A DNA stretch of 50,778 nt from Streptomyces sp. MspMP-M5 (GTDB lineage Bacteria; Actinomycetota; Actinomycetes; Streptomycetales; Streptomycetaceae). The notes under the pieces were generated by a model. It made no database searches. It was not told where the DNA came from and worked only from the letters and a program-made list of their open reading frames with translations. Of this stretch, positions 25,844 to 34,268 are shown piece by piece (the stretch's first letter is position 1; each line of letters begins with the position of its first letter). A program made the translations under genes and the position numbers. The DNA lies in assembly GCF_000373585.1 (NCBI RefSeq), contig NZ_KB891896.1:1-50778 (forward strand). The letters run 5' to 3'.

Positions 25844-27655
25844 ATGACCGAGTATGGCCGGGGCTACGGCTCCGAACCGTGGCATCCCGACGACCCGCTC
25901 TACGGAGACCGCGGTTCGTACGGAGGCCAGGCGCAGCAGCCGCAGTGGGCGGGGCAGCAGCCCACCGGGTATCCCCAGGAGCAGTACCCCCAGCAGCACC
26001 TTCCCCAGCAGCCGCACCCGCACCAGCAGTACCCGGCGGGCCACGGCGGCTGGGACGGCACGCAGCAGCCGGGCGGCCGGCCGACGTACGACCCGTACGA
26101 CCCCTACGGGCAGCAGCCTCCGCCCGGCCCGTACCACCAGCCGGACCAGGACTACCCGGCCCCGCACCCCGCCGGCCAGAACTACCCGGGGCACGAGTAC
26201 TACGGCGGCCAGGACGGCTACGGCTTCCAGGAGACCCAGCAGCTGCCCGCCCAGCCGCCGCCCCCGCAGCACGGGATGCCGGAGCAGGCGGCGGACCCGC
26301 ACGCCCAGCAGTACGGGCAGCCGCCGCACCCGCAGGGCCCCGGCCCGCAGCAGCACCCGCAGGCCGCCCCGCCCTACGACGACCCGGCCGCCGCGGGCGA
26401 CGACTGGCGGGCCGCGCAGCACGCCGACGAGCCGGAACCGCCCGCTCCGGAGCGGGACCACCCGTTCTTCGCCGACGCCCCGGACGCCGAGGACGCCGGC
26501 CACGACGACGAGGACGACCGGCCTTCCGGCCGCGAGCGCCGGGGCCGCAACAAGAAGAACAAGAAGGACAAGCGGCGCAGCGGCTCCGCCTGCCTGATCG
26601 CGACCCTGGCCCTGGTCGGCGTGGTCGGTGGCGTCGGCTACTTCGGCTACGACTACCTCAAGGCCCGCTTCGGATCGGCGCCCGACTACGAGGGCGAGGG
26701 CACCGGCGACGTGCAGGTGGAGATCCCGGACGGGGTGCCGATCTCCCAGATGGGCGCGATCCTCGCCCGCGACGGCGTGATCAAGAGCGCCGGCGCGTTC
26801 ACCGAGGCCGCTGCCGCGGACGACAAGAAGTCGCGCAGCCTCCAGCCCGGGACGTACACGCTGCGCAAGCAGATGTCGGCGGCGGCCGCCCTCGACCTGA
26901 TGCTGGACCCCAAGAGCCGCAACGGCCTGACGGTCCGGGAGGGGCTGCGGGCCGACGGGGTCTACGAGCTGATCGACAAGAAGCTCAAGCTCAAGGCGGG
27001 CACCACCAAGGACGTCGCCAAGACCCAGGCCAAGAACCTCGGCCTGCCCTCCTGGGCCGACGACTCCCCGAAGATCAAGGACCCGCTGGAGGGCTTCCTC
27101 TACCCGTCGACGTACAGCGTCGGCGACCACGCCAAACCCGCGGACGTGCTCCGCCAGATGGTCGCGCGGGCCACGAAGGAATTCCAGCAGTACGATCTCG
27201 CGGCGAACGCCAGGAAATTCCACCTGGATTCCCCGCTCCAGCTCCTCACCGTCGCCAGCCTCACCCAGGCCGAGGGCCGGACGCACGACGACTTCCGCAA
27301 GATGGCCGCAGTCGTCTACAACCGGCTGGCCCCGACCAACACGGACACGAACCAGAAGTTGGAATTCGACTCGACGTTCAACTACCTCAAGAAGCAGAGC
27401 AAGATCAATATCGGTACGAAGGAGATCCGGAGCTACGACGACCCCTACAACACCTACTTCTACAAGGGGTTGCCGCCCGGTCCGATCGGAAATCCCGGCG
27501 CGGAGGCACTGAAGGCGGCCGTCGATCCGGACAATTCCCAGAAGTGGCTCTACTTCATCTCGCTGGACAACAAGACGACGACCTTCACCACCAATCTCAC
27601 CGATCACATGAAGCTCGTCCGGCAATTCAACAAGCTGCAGCAAGAACAGAAGTAG
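25844..27655 (+). CDS. mltG: Endolytic murein transglycosylase MltG (YceG family)
   Basis: A 603-residue inner-membrane lytic transglycosylase that cuts nascent glycan strands. The first ~230 residues are cytoplasmic and low-complexity, rich in Gln, Pro, Tyr and Gly (many PQQ and YPQ repeats), then acidic, then a basic RGRNKKNKKDKRR. The single membrane helix is near 248-270. The extracytoplasmic part has a LysM-like segment and the YceG domain with the catalytic-glutamate region SLTQAEGRTHDDFRKMAAVVYNRL (Glu477) and LEFDSTFNY. ATG 25844 follows AGGGG. The disordered cytoplasmic tail is far longer than in E. coli MltG. Confidence 0.95.
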   Translation: MTEYGRGYGSEPWHPDDPLYGDRGSYGGQAQQPQWAGQQPTGYPQEQYPQQHLPQQPHPHQQYPAGHGGWDGTQQPGGRPTYDPYDPYGQQPPPGPYHQPDQDYPAPHPAGQNYPGHEYYGGQDGYGFQETQQLPAQPPPPQHGMPEQAADPHAQQYGQPPHPQGPGPQQHPQAAPPYDDPAAAGDDWRAAQHADEPEPPAPERDHPFFADAPDAEDAGHDDEDDRPSGRERRGRNKKNKKDKRRSGSACLIATLALVGVVGGVGYFGYDYLKARFGSAPDYEGEGTGDVQVEIPDGVPISQMGAILARDGVIKSAGAFTEAAAADDKKSRSLQPGTYTLRKQMSAAAALDLMLDPKSRNGLTVREGLRADGVYELIDKKLKLKAGTTKDVAKTQAKNLGLPSWADDSPKIKDPLEGFLYPSTYSVGDHAKPADVLRQMVARATKEFQQYDLAANARKFHLDSPLQLLTVASLTQAEGRTHDDFRKMAAVVYNRLAPTNTDTNQKLEFDSTFNYLKKQSKINIGTKEIRSYDDPYNTYFYKGLPPGPIGNPGAEALKAAVDPDNSQKWLYFISLDNKTTTFTTNLTDHMKLVRQFNKLQQEQK

Positions 27656-27677
27656 AACGGAAACCGAAGGCCAGCCC

Positions 27678-28514
27678 GTGTCCCACAGCGCTGAAAACAA
27701 GAAGGCGGCGGTCCTCGGGTCGCCCATCGCGCACTCCCTCTCGCCGGTGCTGCACCGCGCCGCCTACGACGAACTCGGGCTGACCGGCTGGGAGTACGGC
27801 CGGTACGAGATCGACGAGGCCGCGCTCCCCGGCTTCATGGCGAAGCTCGGACCGGAGTGGGCCGGGCTGTCGTTGACCATGCCGCTCAAGCGCGCGGTGA
27901 TCCCGCTGCTCGACGAGATCAGCCCCACCGCGGCCTCGGTGGAGGCGGTCAACACCGTCGTCTGCACCGCTGACGGGCGCCGGCACGGCGACAACACCGA
28001 CATCCCCGGCATGCTCGCCGCGCTGCGCGAACGCGGCGTCGAGCGGGTCGAGCGGGCCGCCGTCCTCGGCGCCGGCGCCACCGCCTCCTCCGCGCTGGCC
28101 GCGCTCGCCCGGATCTGCACCGGCGAGGTCACCGCGTACGTCCGCAGCGCGGCGCGTGCCGAGGAGATGCGCGGCTGGGGCGAACGGCTCGGTGTCGCGG
28201 TGCGCACCGCCCCCTGGGGCGAGGCGGCCGCGGCCTTCGAGGCGCCGCTGGTCGTCGCCACCACCCCGGCGGGCAGCACCGACCCGCTCGCCGCCGCCGT
28301 CCCCGACCGCCCCGGCACCCTCTTCGACGTGCTCTACGAGCCCTGGCCGACCGCGCTGGCCGCCGCCTGGGCCGGCCGCGGGGGCGCCGTCGTCGGCGGC
28401 CTGGACCTCCTGGTCCACCAGGCCGTCCTCCAGGTCGAGCAGATGACCGGCCGGGCGCCGGCGCCGCTGGCCGCGATGCGCCGGGCCGGCGAGGCGGCGC
28501 TCGCGGCCCGCTGA
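27678..28514 (+). CDS. aroE: Shikimate dehydrogenase
   Basis: A 278-residue NADP-dependent enzyme reducing 3-dehydroshikimate to shikimate. The shikimate-binding SPIAHSLSP is near residues 15-23. Catalytic Lys71 is in SLTMPLK and Asp108 in NTDIPG. The glycine-rich nucleotide loop is VLGAGATASSALAAL. GTG 27678 lies 22 bases after mltG, so the two may be co-transcribed. A hairpin after the gene separates it from aroC, which has its own leader. Confidence 0.96.
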   Translation: MSHSAENKKAAVLGSPIAHSLSPVLHRAAYDELGLTGWEYGRYEIDEAALPGFMAKLGPEWAGLSLTMPLKRAVIPLLDEISPTAASVEAVNTVVCTADGRRHGDNTDIPGMLAALRERGVERVERAAVLGAGATASSALAALARICTGEVTAYVRSAARAEEMRGWGERLGVAVRTAPWGEAAAAFEAPLVVATTPAGSTDPLAAAVPDRPGTLFDVLYEPWPTALAAAWAGRGGAVVGGLDLLVHQAVLQVEQMTGRAPAPLAAMRRAGEAALAAR

Positions 28515-28521
28515 GCGATCC

Positions 28522-28543
28522 GGGCCGCCCGCTGGGCGGTCCC
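28522..28543 (+). terminator. Terminator-like hairpin after aroE
   Basis: GGGCCGCCC (28522-28530) pairs with GGGCGGTCCC (28534-28543), with one bulged T, and is followed by TTCGG. It sits 7 bases after the aroE stop. Confidence 0.6.
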
Positions 28544-28615
28544 TTCGGTCCGCACCCTGGACGCCGCACCGCGCGGCCGGCCCGACGTGGGAGGATCAGA
28601 GCAGACCGTACGCGG

Positions 28616-28653
28616 ATGAGCAGCACATGAGCAGTACTGAGGAGCACCGTTGA
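28616..28653 (+). other. Two overlapping mini-ORFs leading into aroC
   Basis: ATG 28616 opens MSST-stop, whose TGA (28628-28630) overlaps a second ATG at 28627 (ATGA). The second reads MSSTEEHR-stop, and its TGA (28651-28653) overlaps the aroC TTG at 28650 (TTGA). The two mini-ORFs arise from an 11-base near-duplication (ATGAGCAGCAC/ATGAGCAGTAC). GAGGAG (28639-28644), the aroC ribosome binding site, lies inside the second mini-ORF. Whether they are translated cannot be told from sequence. Confidence 0.4.
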
Positions 28654-29834
28654 GCAGGTTGCGCTGGCTGACGGCGGGGGAGTCGCACGGCCCCGCACTG
28701 GTGGCGACGCTGGAGGGCCTTCCCGCCGGCGTGCCGATCACCACGGAGATGGTGGCGGACGCCCTGGCCCGCCGCCGGCTCGGCTATGGCCGCGGTGCCC
28801 GGATGAAGTTCGAGCGGGACGAGGTCACCTTCCTCGGCGGCGTCCGGCACGGCCGGTCGCTGGGCTCCCCGGTCGCGATCATGGTCGGCAACACCGAGTG
28901 GCCCAAGTGGGAGCAGGTCATGGCGGCCGACCCGGTCGACGAGACGGTGCTGGCCGAGCTGGCCCGCAACGCCCCGCTGACCCGGCCCCGCCCTGGCCAC
29001 GCCGACCTCGCCGGTATGCAGAAGTACGGCTTCGACGAGGCTCGCCCGATCCTGGAGCGCGCCTCCGCCCGCGAGACCGCGGCCCGGGTCGCCCTGGGCA
29101 CCGTCGCCCGCTCCTTCCTCAAGGAGACGGCCGGTATCGAGATCGTCTCGCACGTCGTCGAGCTGGCCGCGGCCAAGGCCCCGTACGGCGTCTACCCCAA
29201 GCCCTCCGACGTCGAGAAGCTGGACGCCGACCCGGTGCGCTGCCTGGACGCCGACGCGTCGAAGGCGATGGTCGCCGAGATCGACCAGGCCCACAAGGAC
29301 GGCGACACGCTCGGCGGCGTCGTCGAGGTGCTGGCCTACGGCGTGCCCGTCGGCCTCGGCTCGCACGTCCACTGGGACCGCCGTCTGGACGCCCGGCTGG
29401 CCGCCGCCCTGATGGGCATCCAGGCCATCAAGGGCGTCGAGGTCGGCGACGGCTTCGACCTGGCGCGGGTGCCCGGCTCCAAGGCGCACGACGAGATCCT
29501 GGCCACCGACGAGGGGATTCGGCGCGCCTCCGGCCGTTCCGGCGGCACCGAGGGCGGCCTGACCACCGGTGAACTCCTGCGCGTGCGGGCCGCGATGAAG
29601 CCGATCGCGACCGTGCCGCGGGCGCTGGCGACGATCGACGTCACCACGGGCGAGGCCGCCAAGGCCCACCACCAGCGCTCCGACGTCTGCGCGGTCCCGG
29701 CCGCCGGCATCGTCGCCGAGGCGATGGTGGCGCTGGTGCTGGCCGACGCGGTGGTGGAGAAGTTCGGCGGCGACAGCGTGCCGGAGACCCGGCGCAACGT
29801 CCGGGGCTACCTCGACAACCTGGCGATCAAGTGA
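28650..29834 (+). CDS. aroC: Chorismate synthase
   Basis: A 394-residue FMN-dependent enzyme making chorismate from EPSP. Family signatures are present: LTAGESHGPALV at the N-terminus, RRRLGYGRGARM, RPRPGHADLAGMQKYG, and the C-terminal TTGEAAKAHHQRSDVCAVPAAGIVAEAM. The start is TTG 28650 with GAGGAG six bases upstream. It is followed with four-base overlaps by aroK and then aroB and aroQ, so the four form one translationally coupled unit. The order of reactions (aroB, aroQ, aroE, aroK, aroC) is nearly completed within this window; only EPSP synthase and DAHP synthase are missing. Confidence 0.97.
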   Translation: MSRLRWLTAGESHGPALVATLEGLPAGVPITTEMVADALARRRLGYGRGARMKFERDEVTFLGGVRHGRSLGSPVAIMVGNTEWPKWEQVMAADPVDETVLAELARNAPLTRPRPGHADLAGMQKYGFDEARPILERASARETAARVALGTVARSFLKETAGIEIVSHVVELAAAKAPYGVYPKPSDVEKLDADPVRCLDADASKAMVAEIDQAHKDGDTLGGVVEVLAYGVPVGLGSHVHWDRRLDARLAAALMGIQAIKGVEVGDGFDLARVPGSKAHDEILATDEGIRRASGRSGGTEGGLTTGELLRVRAAMKPIATVPRALATIDVTTGEAAKAHHQRSDVCAVPAAGIVAEAMVALVLADAVVEKFGGDSVPETRRNVRGYLDNLAIK

Positions 29835-30385
29835 CCGCGCCGGTCGTCGTACTGGTCGGCCCGCCCGGCGCCGGCAAGTCCACCGTGGGCGCGCTGCTGG
29901 CCGGGCGGCTGGGCGTCGGCTACCGCGACACCGACGCCGACATCGTCGGCACCGCCGGCAAGCCGATCGCCGAGATCTTCATCGAGGACGGCGAGTCGCA
30001 CTTCCGCGAGCTGGAGCGGGCGGCGGTCCGCACCGCCCTCGACACCCACCCCGGGGTGCTCTCGCTCGGCGGCGGCGCGGTCATGGACGACGGCACCCGG
30101 AAGCTGCTCACCGGCCTGCCGGTGGTCTTCCTGGACGTCGAACTCGCCGACGCCGTCAAGCGGGTGGGCCTGGACGCGCCCCGCCCGCTGCTCGCGGTCA
30201 ACCCGCGCAAGCAGTGGCGCGAGCTGATGGAGCGGCGCCGCCCGCTCTACACCGAGGTCGCCCGGGCGGTGATCGCCACCGGGGGCCGCACCCCCGAGGA
30301 CGTCGCCGACGCGATCGTGGACGCTTTGGAGCTACGGCCGGCCGCGGACCCCGCGCACCCCGCCGGCAGGGAGGAACAGGCATGA
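29831..30385 (+). CDS. aroK: Shikimate kinase
   Basis: A 184-residue P-loop kinase phosphorylating shikimate at the 3-hydroxyl. Walker A is GPPGAGKS (10-17). The shikimate-binding DTDADI, FRELE and GGGAVM motifs, and the LID-region arginine (RPLL), are visible. GTG 29831 overlaps the aroC stop (GTGA) and the stop overlaps the aroB ATG. The last ~20 residues are a non-conserved Ala/Pro-rich tail. Confidence 0.96.
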   Translation: MTAPVVVLVGPPGAGKSTVGALLAGRLGVGYRDTDADIVGTAGKPIAEIFIEDGESHFRELERAAVRTALDTHPGVLSLGGGAVMDDGTRKLLTGLPVVFLDVELADAVKRVGLDAPRPLLAVNPRKQWRELMERRRPLYTEVARAVIATGGRTPEDVADAIVDALELRPAADPAHPAGREEQA

Positions 30386-31473
30386 CGGAGCACGCCACCC
30401 GCATCCAGGTCGGCGGTACCGCCGGCACCGACCCGTACGAGGTCCTCGTCGGGCGGCAGCTGCTGGGCGAACTCCCCGCTCTGATCGGCACCGCGGCCAA
30501 GCGCGTCGCGGTGCTGCACCCCGAGGCGCTGGCCGCCACCGGCGAGGCGCTGCGCGCGGACCTCGCCGACCAGGGCTACGAGGCGATCGCCGTCCAGCTG
30601 CCCAACGCCGAGGAGGCCAAGACCGCCGAGGTCGCCGCCTACTGCTGGAAGGCGCTCGGCCAGACCGGCTTCACCCGCACCGACGTGATCGTCGGCGTGG
30701 GCGGCGGCGCCACCACCGACCTGGCCGGCTTCGTCGCCGCGACGTGGCTGCGCGGGGTGCGCTGGATCGCCGTCCCGACCACCGTCCTGGGCATGGTGGA
30801 CGCCGCGGTCGGCGGCAAGACCGGCATCAACACCGCCGAGGGCAAGAACCTCGTCGGTGCCTTCCACCCGCCGGCCGGGGTGCTCTGCGACCTCGCCGCG
30901 CTCGACACCCTCCCGGTCAACGAGTACGTCTCGGGGCTGGCCGAGGTCATCAAGGCCGGCTTCATCGCCGACCCGGTGATCCTCGACCTGATCGAGTCCG
31001 ACCCCGAGGGCGCCAAGCGGCCCGACGGCCCGCACGCCACCGAGCTGATCGTGCGGGCGATCCGGGTCAAGGCCGAGGTGGTCTCCGCCGACCTCAAGGA
31101 GTCCGGCCTGCGGGAGATCCTCAACTACGGCCACACCCTGGCCCACGCCATCGAGAAGAACGAGCGCTACAACTGGCGGCACGGCGCCGCCGTCTCCGTC
31201 GGCATGGTCTTCGCCGCCGAACTCGGCCGGATCGCCGGCCGGTTGGACGACGCCACCGCCGACCGGCACCGCGCCGTGCTGTCCGCCGTCGGACTGCCGC
31301 TGACCTACCGCGGCGACCAGTGGCCCAAGCTGCTTCAGACCATGAAGGTCGACAAGAAGTCCCGCGGCGACCGGCTGCGCTTCATCGTCCTGGACGGCCT
31401 GGCCAAGCCGGCCGTCCTGGAGAGCCCCGACCCGGCGATGCTGCTCGCCGCGCACGCGGAGATCGCCGCATGA
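30382..31473 (+). CDS. aroB: 3-Dehydroquinate synthase
   Basis: A 363-residue NAD- and metal-dependent enzyme converting DAHP to 3-dehydroquinate. The NAD loop GVGGGATTDLAGFVAATW, PTTVLGMVDAAVGGKTGIN, and the metal ligands in GLAEVIKAG (Glu) and NYGHTLAHAIE (His) with WRHGAAVSVGM (His) are all present. The ATG at 30382 overlaps the aroK stop and has GGGAGG (30369-30374). It overlaps aroQ at its end by four bases. The length is usual for the single-domain enzyme. Confidence 0.97.
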   Translation: MTEHATRIQVGGTAGTDPYEVLVGRQLLGELPALIGTAAKRVAVLHPEALAATGEALRADLADQGYEAIAVQLPNAEEAKTAEVAAYCWKALGQTGFTRTDVIVGVGGGATTDLAGFVAATWLRGVRWIAVPTTVLGMVDAAVGGKTGINTAEGKNLVGAFHPPAGVLCDLAALDTLPVNEYVSGLAEVIKAGFIADPVILDLIESDPEGAKRPDGPHATELIVRAIRVKAEVVSADLKESGLREILNYGHTLAHAIEKNERYNWRHGAAVSVGMVFAAELGRIAGRLDDATADRHRAVLSAVGLPLTYRGDQWPKLLQTMKVDKKSRGDRLRFIVLDGLAKPAVLESPDPAMLLAAHAEIAA

Positions 31474-31919
31474 CCGCGGCGGCGCGCCGGGTGCTGGTCC
31501 TCAACGGCCCCAACCTCGGCCGGCTGGGCTCCCGCGAGCCCGACGTCTACGGCGCCACCTCCTACGCCGGGCTGGTCGCCGAGTGCGCCCGGCTCGGCAG
31601 GGAGCTGGGCCTGGACGCCGAGGTGCGGGAGACCAACGACGAGGGCGAGATGGTCCGCTGGCTGCACGAGGCCGCCGACGGCGCCGTCCCGGTCGTCATC
31701 AACCCCGGTGCGTTCACGCACTACTCCTACGCGATGCGGGACGCGGCCGCCCAGCGCACCGCCCCGCTGATCGAGGTGCACATCTCCAACCCGTACGCCC
31801 GCGAGGAGTTCCGCCACACCTCGGTCATCGCGGCCGTCGCCAGCGGCACCGTCGCCGGCTTCGGCATCGGCTCCTACCGCCTCGCGCTGCGCGCCCTGGC
31901 CGAGGAACTGAACGGCTGA
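31470..31919 (+). CDS. aroQ: Type II 3-dehydroquinate dehydratase
   Basis: A 149-residue dodecameric type II dehydroquinase. The signature LNGPNLGRLGSREPDVYG carries the catalytic tyrosine (about residue 27) and the flexible-loop arginine. NPGAFTHYSYAMRDA, VEVHISNPYAREEFRHTS (His) and the GFGIGSYRLAL end are typical. Last gene of the aroC-K-B-Q unit, ATG overlapping the aroB stop. An imperfect hairpin lies downstream. Confidence 0.96.
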   Translation: MTAAARRVLVLNGPNLGRLGSREPDVYGATSYAGLVAECARLGRELGLDAEVRETNDEGEMVRWLHEAADGAVPVVINPGAFTHYSYAMRDAAAQRTAPLIEVHISNPYAREEFRHTSVIAAVASGTVAGFGIGSYRLALRALAEELNG

Positions 31920-31942
31920 CCCGCGCGTCGTCCACACACCCG

Positions 31943-31978
31943 TACCCTCGGCCGTTCATTCGACGGACGGCCGGGGTA
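31943..31978 (+). terminator. Hairpin after aroQ
   Basis: TACCC-CGGCCGT (31943-31955, one bulged T) pairs with ACGGCCGGGGTA (31967-31978). No T-run follows. It is a likely factor-independent or Rho-assisted end for the aro unit. The remaining bases to 32148 contain a TACGGT -10-like hexamer (32008-32013) and nothing else recognised. Confidence 0.55.
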
Positions 31979-32148
31979 GGGAAACCTCCTGGCAGTCGCC
32001 GGGGTAGTACGGTTCACCGCAGCACCACCCGGCGGCGGGGCGCCAACCATCCGTGCCCGCCCCGCAGTTGCCGCCCCGGCGCACCAGGCCACCCCGTCCG
32101 GTGCGCCGCCCCGCACCACGTCGACCGCACGAGACGGAGAGCCACCGG

Positions 32149-33021
32149 ATGCAGTACGCAGTGGGGGCTCCGCTGCCACCGCCGCGCGGCCCGCTTCCCA
32201 CCCAGGGCGCCGGCATGACCATGAACTGGACGCCGCACCCCGGCCCGCCTCATTCGCCCGGCATGCCGCACACCCCCGCGGCCCCGCCGCCGCCCCCTGC
32301 CCCGCCCGCGCCGGCCCCTCCGGGCTGGCCGTCCGCGCCGCCCGCGGCCCCGCCCGCCGCGCAGCACCCGCCCGCCCCGCACAGCGGCGACGTCACCGGC
32401 CACATCCAGCTGCCGCCCGGTGCCCCCGTCCCGCTGCCCAGCAACGCCACCCCGGATCCCGCGCACGCCGCCGTCGCGGTGCTGCTGATCGGCCCGGCCG
32501 GCGCCGGCAAGACCAGCGTCGCCCGCCACTGGGCCGACACCCGGCGGGTGCCGACCGCGCACATCAGCCTGGACGACGTCCGGGAGTGGGTCCGGTCCGG
32601 TTTCGCCGACCCGCAGTCCGGATGGAACGACAACTCCGAGGCGCAGTACCGCCTCGCCCGCCGCACCTGCGGCTTCGCCGCCCGCAACTTCCTCGCCAAC
32701 GGCATCTCCTGCATCCTCGACGACGCGGTCTTCCCGGACCGCCCGGTCGTCGGCCTGGGCGGCTGGAAGCGCCACGTGGGCCCCGGCCTGCTGCCGATCG
32801 TGCTGCTCCCGGGCCTGGAGGTCGTGCTGGAGCGCAACGCCCGGCGCACCGGCAACCGCCGCCTCTCCGACGAGGAGGTGGCCCGGATCCACGGCCGGAT
32901 GGCCGGCTGGTACGGCTCGGGCCTGCCGATCCTCGACAACTCCCAGCACGACGTGGCCACCACCGTCCGGGCGCTCGACGAGGTCGTCGCCCGCAGCATC
33001 GCCAGCCCGCCCAGCTGGTAG
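32149..33021 (+). CDS. P-loop ATPase/kinase with proline-rich N-terminus
   Basis: A 290-residue protein. Residues 1-105 are Pro/Ala-rich and disordered (runs of up to six prolines). The rest is a zeta-toxin/polynucleotide-kinase-like P-loop domain with Walker A GPAGAGKT (115-122), HISLDDVREWVRSG, and an arginine-rich lid ERNARRTGNRRLS. It ends with ILDNSQHDVATTVRALDEVV. It probably phosphorylates or hydrolyses an unknown substrate. No antitoxin partner is adjacent, so a toxin role is not supported. ATG 32149 follows CGGAGA. Upstream and downstream genes are not tightly coupled. Confidence 0.85.
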   Translation: MQYAVGAPLPPPRGPLPTQGAGMTMNWTPHPGPPHSPGMPHTPAAPPPPPAPPAPAPPGWPSAPPAAPPAAQHPPAPHSGDVTGHIQLPPGAPVPLPSNATPDPAHAAVAVLLIGPAGAGKTSVARHWADTRRVPTAHISLDDVREWVRSGFADPQSGWNDNSEAQYRLARRTCGFAARNFLANGISCILDDAVFPDRPVVGLGGWKRHVGPGLLPIVLLPGLEVVLERNARRTGNRRLSDEEVARIHGRMAGWYGSGLPILDNSQHDVATTVRALDEVVARSIASPPSW

Positions 33022-33074
33022 CCGGACCGTCCCCCGGGCGGCCGTCTCGAACGGCCGCGCGGGAGGAGGGGTCG

Positions 33075-33089
33075 TACGCTGGCGATATG
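33075..33089 (+). promoter_or_regulatory. -10 element for a leaderless M24-like message
   Basis: TACGCT (33075-33080) ends six bases before the A of the ATG at 33087, the spacing expected if transcription starts at the initiation codon. There is no ribosome binding site close to the ATG (nearest GGAGG is about 20 bases away), which supports leaderless translation. No clear -35. Confidence 0.5.
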
Positions 33090-34202
33090 TCCGAGTTGTA
33101 CGCGGCCCGACGCGCGCGGCTGCGCGACCGCTGCGCCGCAACCGGAAGTACCGCCGCCCTGATCTCGCGCCCGGCCAACGTCCGCTATCTCACCGGCTGC
33201 ACCCCGCCCGGCGCGACCCTGCTGCTGGGCCCCGGCAGCCCGGGGGACGACGTCCTGGTCTGCGGCCGCCCGCTGACCGGCGACCCCACCGAGGGCCGGC
33301 CCGCCGACGACGTGCGGATCTCGGTGCTGCCGGCCCGCGACGGCGATCCCGCGGTGGCCGCCGCCGGCCTGGCCGCCAAGTCGGGCGCGGAGGTCCTGGC
33401 GGTGGAGGAGCACCACCTCACCGTCACCCGCCACCGGGCGCTCTCCCAGGTGGCCCCCGGGGTGCGGCTCGCCGACCTGGCGTGCGCCGTCGAGACGCAG
33501 CGGCTGGTGAAGGACGACGACGAGATCGCCTGCCTGCGGATCGCCGCCGAGATCAGCGACCAGGCGCTGGGCGAACTCCTGGAGTCGATCCTGGTCGGCC
33601 GCACCGAACGGCACCTCGCGCTGGAACTGGAGCGCCGCCTGGTCGACCACGGCGCGGACGGCCCGGCCTTCGCCACCTCCGTCGCCACCGGCCCGAACTC
33701 CGGGCGCGCCGGGCACCTGCCCACCGACCGCCGGGTCGAGGAGGGCGACTTCCTGACCGTCGGGCTGGGCGCGAACTACCGCGGTTACCGCTGCGAGATC
33801 GGCCGCACGTTCGTCATCGGCACCACTCCGGCGGACTGGCAGATCGAGCTGTACGACCTGGTCTTCGCGGCCCAGAAGGCCGGCCGGGAGGCGCTGGCGC
33901 CGGGCGTGGAGTGCCACGAGGTGGACCGGGTGACCCGCCAGATCCTGGAGACGGCGGGGCACGGAGACGGCCTCGGCCCGTGGACCGGGCACGGTGTCGG
34001 ACTGGAAATCGACGAGGACCCTCAGTTGTCACCCGGCGCCATGGGTAAACTGGACGCTTGCGTGCCGGTCACCGTCGAGCCAGGGGTCCACATCCCGGGC
34101 CGAGGGGGTGTCCGGATCGACGACACCCTCGTCGTCCGCCCCGAGGCGGACGGCGGACCCGAGCTACTCACGATCACGACCAAGGAGCTGCTCGCCCTGT
34201 GA
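33087..34202 (+). CDS. M24 (Xaa-Pro peptidase/creatinase-fold) family protein with altered metal ligands
   Basis: A 371-residue two-domain protein: creatinase N-terminal domain (1-130) and pita-bread M24 domain (about 140-371). It sits next to efp, where Xaa-Pro dipeptidases are commonly encoded. However, of the five metal ligands expected from aminopeptidase P (D, D, H, E, E), the first reads Gly226 (TVGLGA instead of DLG), the second Glu237 (YRCEIGRTF) and the fifth Asp345 (VRIDDT). His302 (WTGHGVGLE) and Glu331 (TVEPG) remain. It may be a non-metal homologue with a creatinase-like or binding function. ATG 33087 appears leaderless. Confidence 0.88.
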   Translation: MSELYAARRARLRDRCAATGSTAALISRPANVRYLTGCTPPGATLLLGPGSPGDDVLVCGRPLTGDPTEGRPADDVRISVLPARDGDPAVAAAGLAAKSGAEVLAVEEHHLTVTRHRALSQVAPGVRLADLACAVETQRLVKDDDEIACLRIAAEISDQALGELLESILVGRTERHLALELERRLVDHGADGPAFATSVATGPNSGRAGHLPTDRRVEEGDFLTVGLGANYRGYRCEIGRTFVIGTTPADWQIELYDLVFAAQKAGREALAPGVECHEVDRVTRQILETAGHGDGLGPWTGHGVGLEIDEDPQLSPGAMGKLDACVPVTVEPGVHIPGRGGVRIDDTLVVRPEADGGPELLTITTKELLAL

Positions 34203-34268
34203 GCCACCGGGCTCGCTGCGGGCAGTTTCGAGGTACCCACCACCCGCAGTCCAGGAGATTCCGCAACC

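Noticed and set aside
32149..33021. Toxin-antitoxin module (zeta-toxin-like P-loop protein)
   Set aside because: No small antitoxin gene lies next to it, and the neighbours are housekeeping genes.
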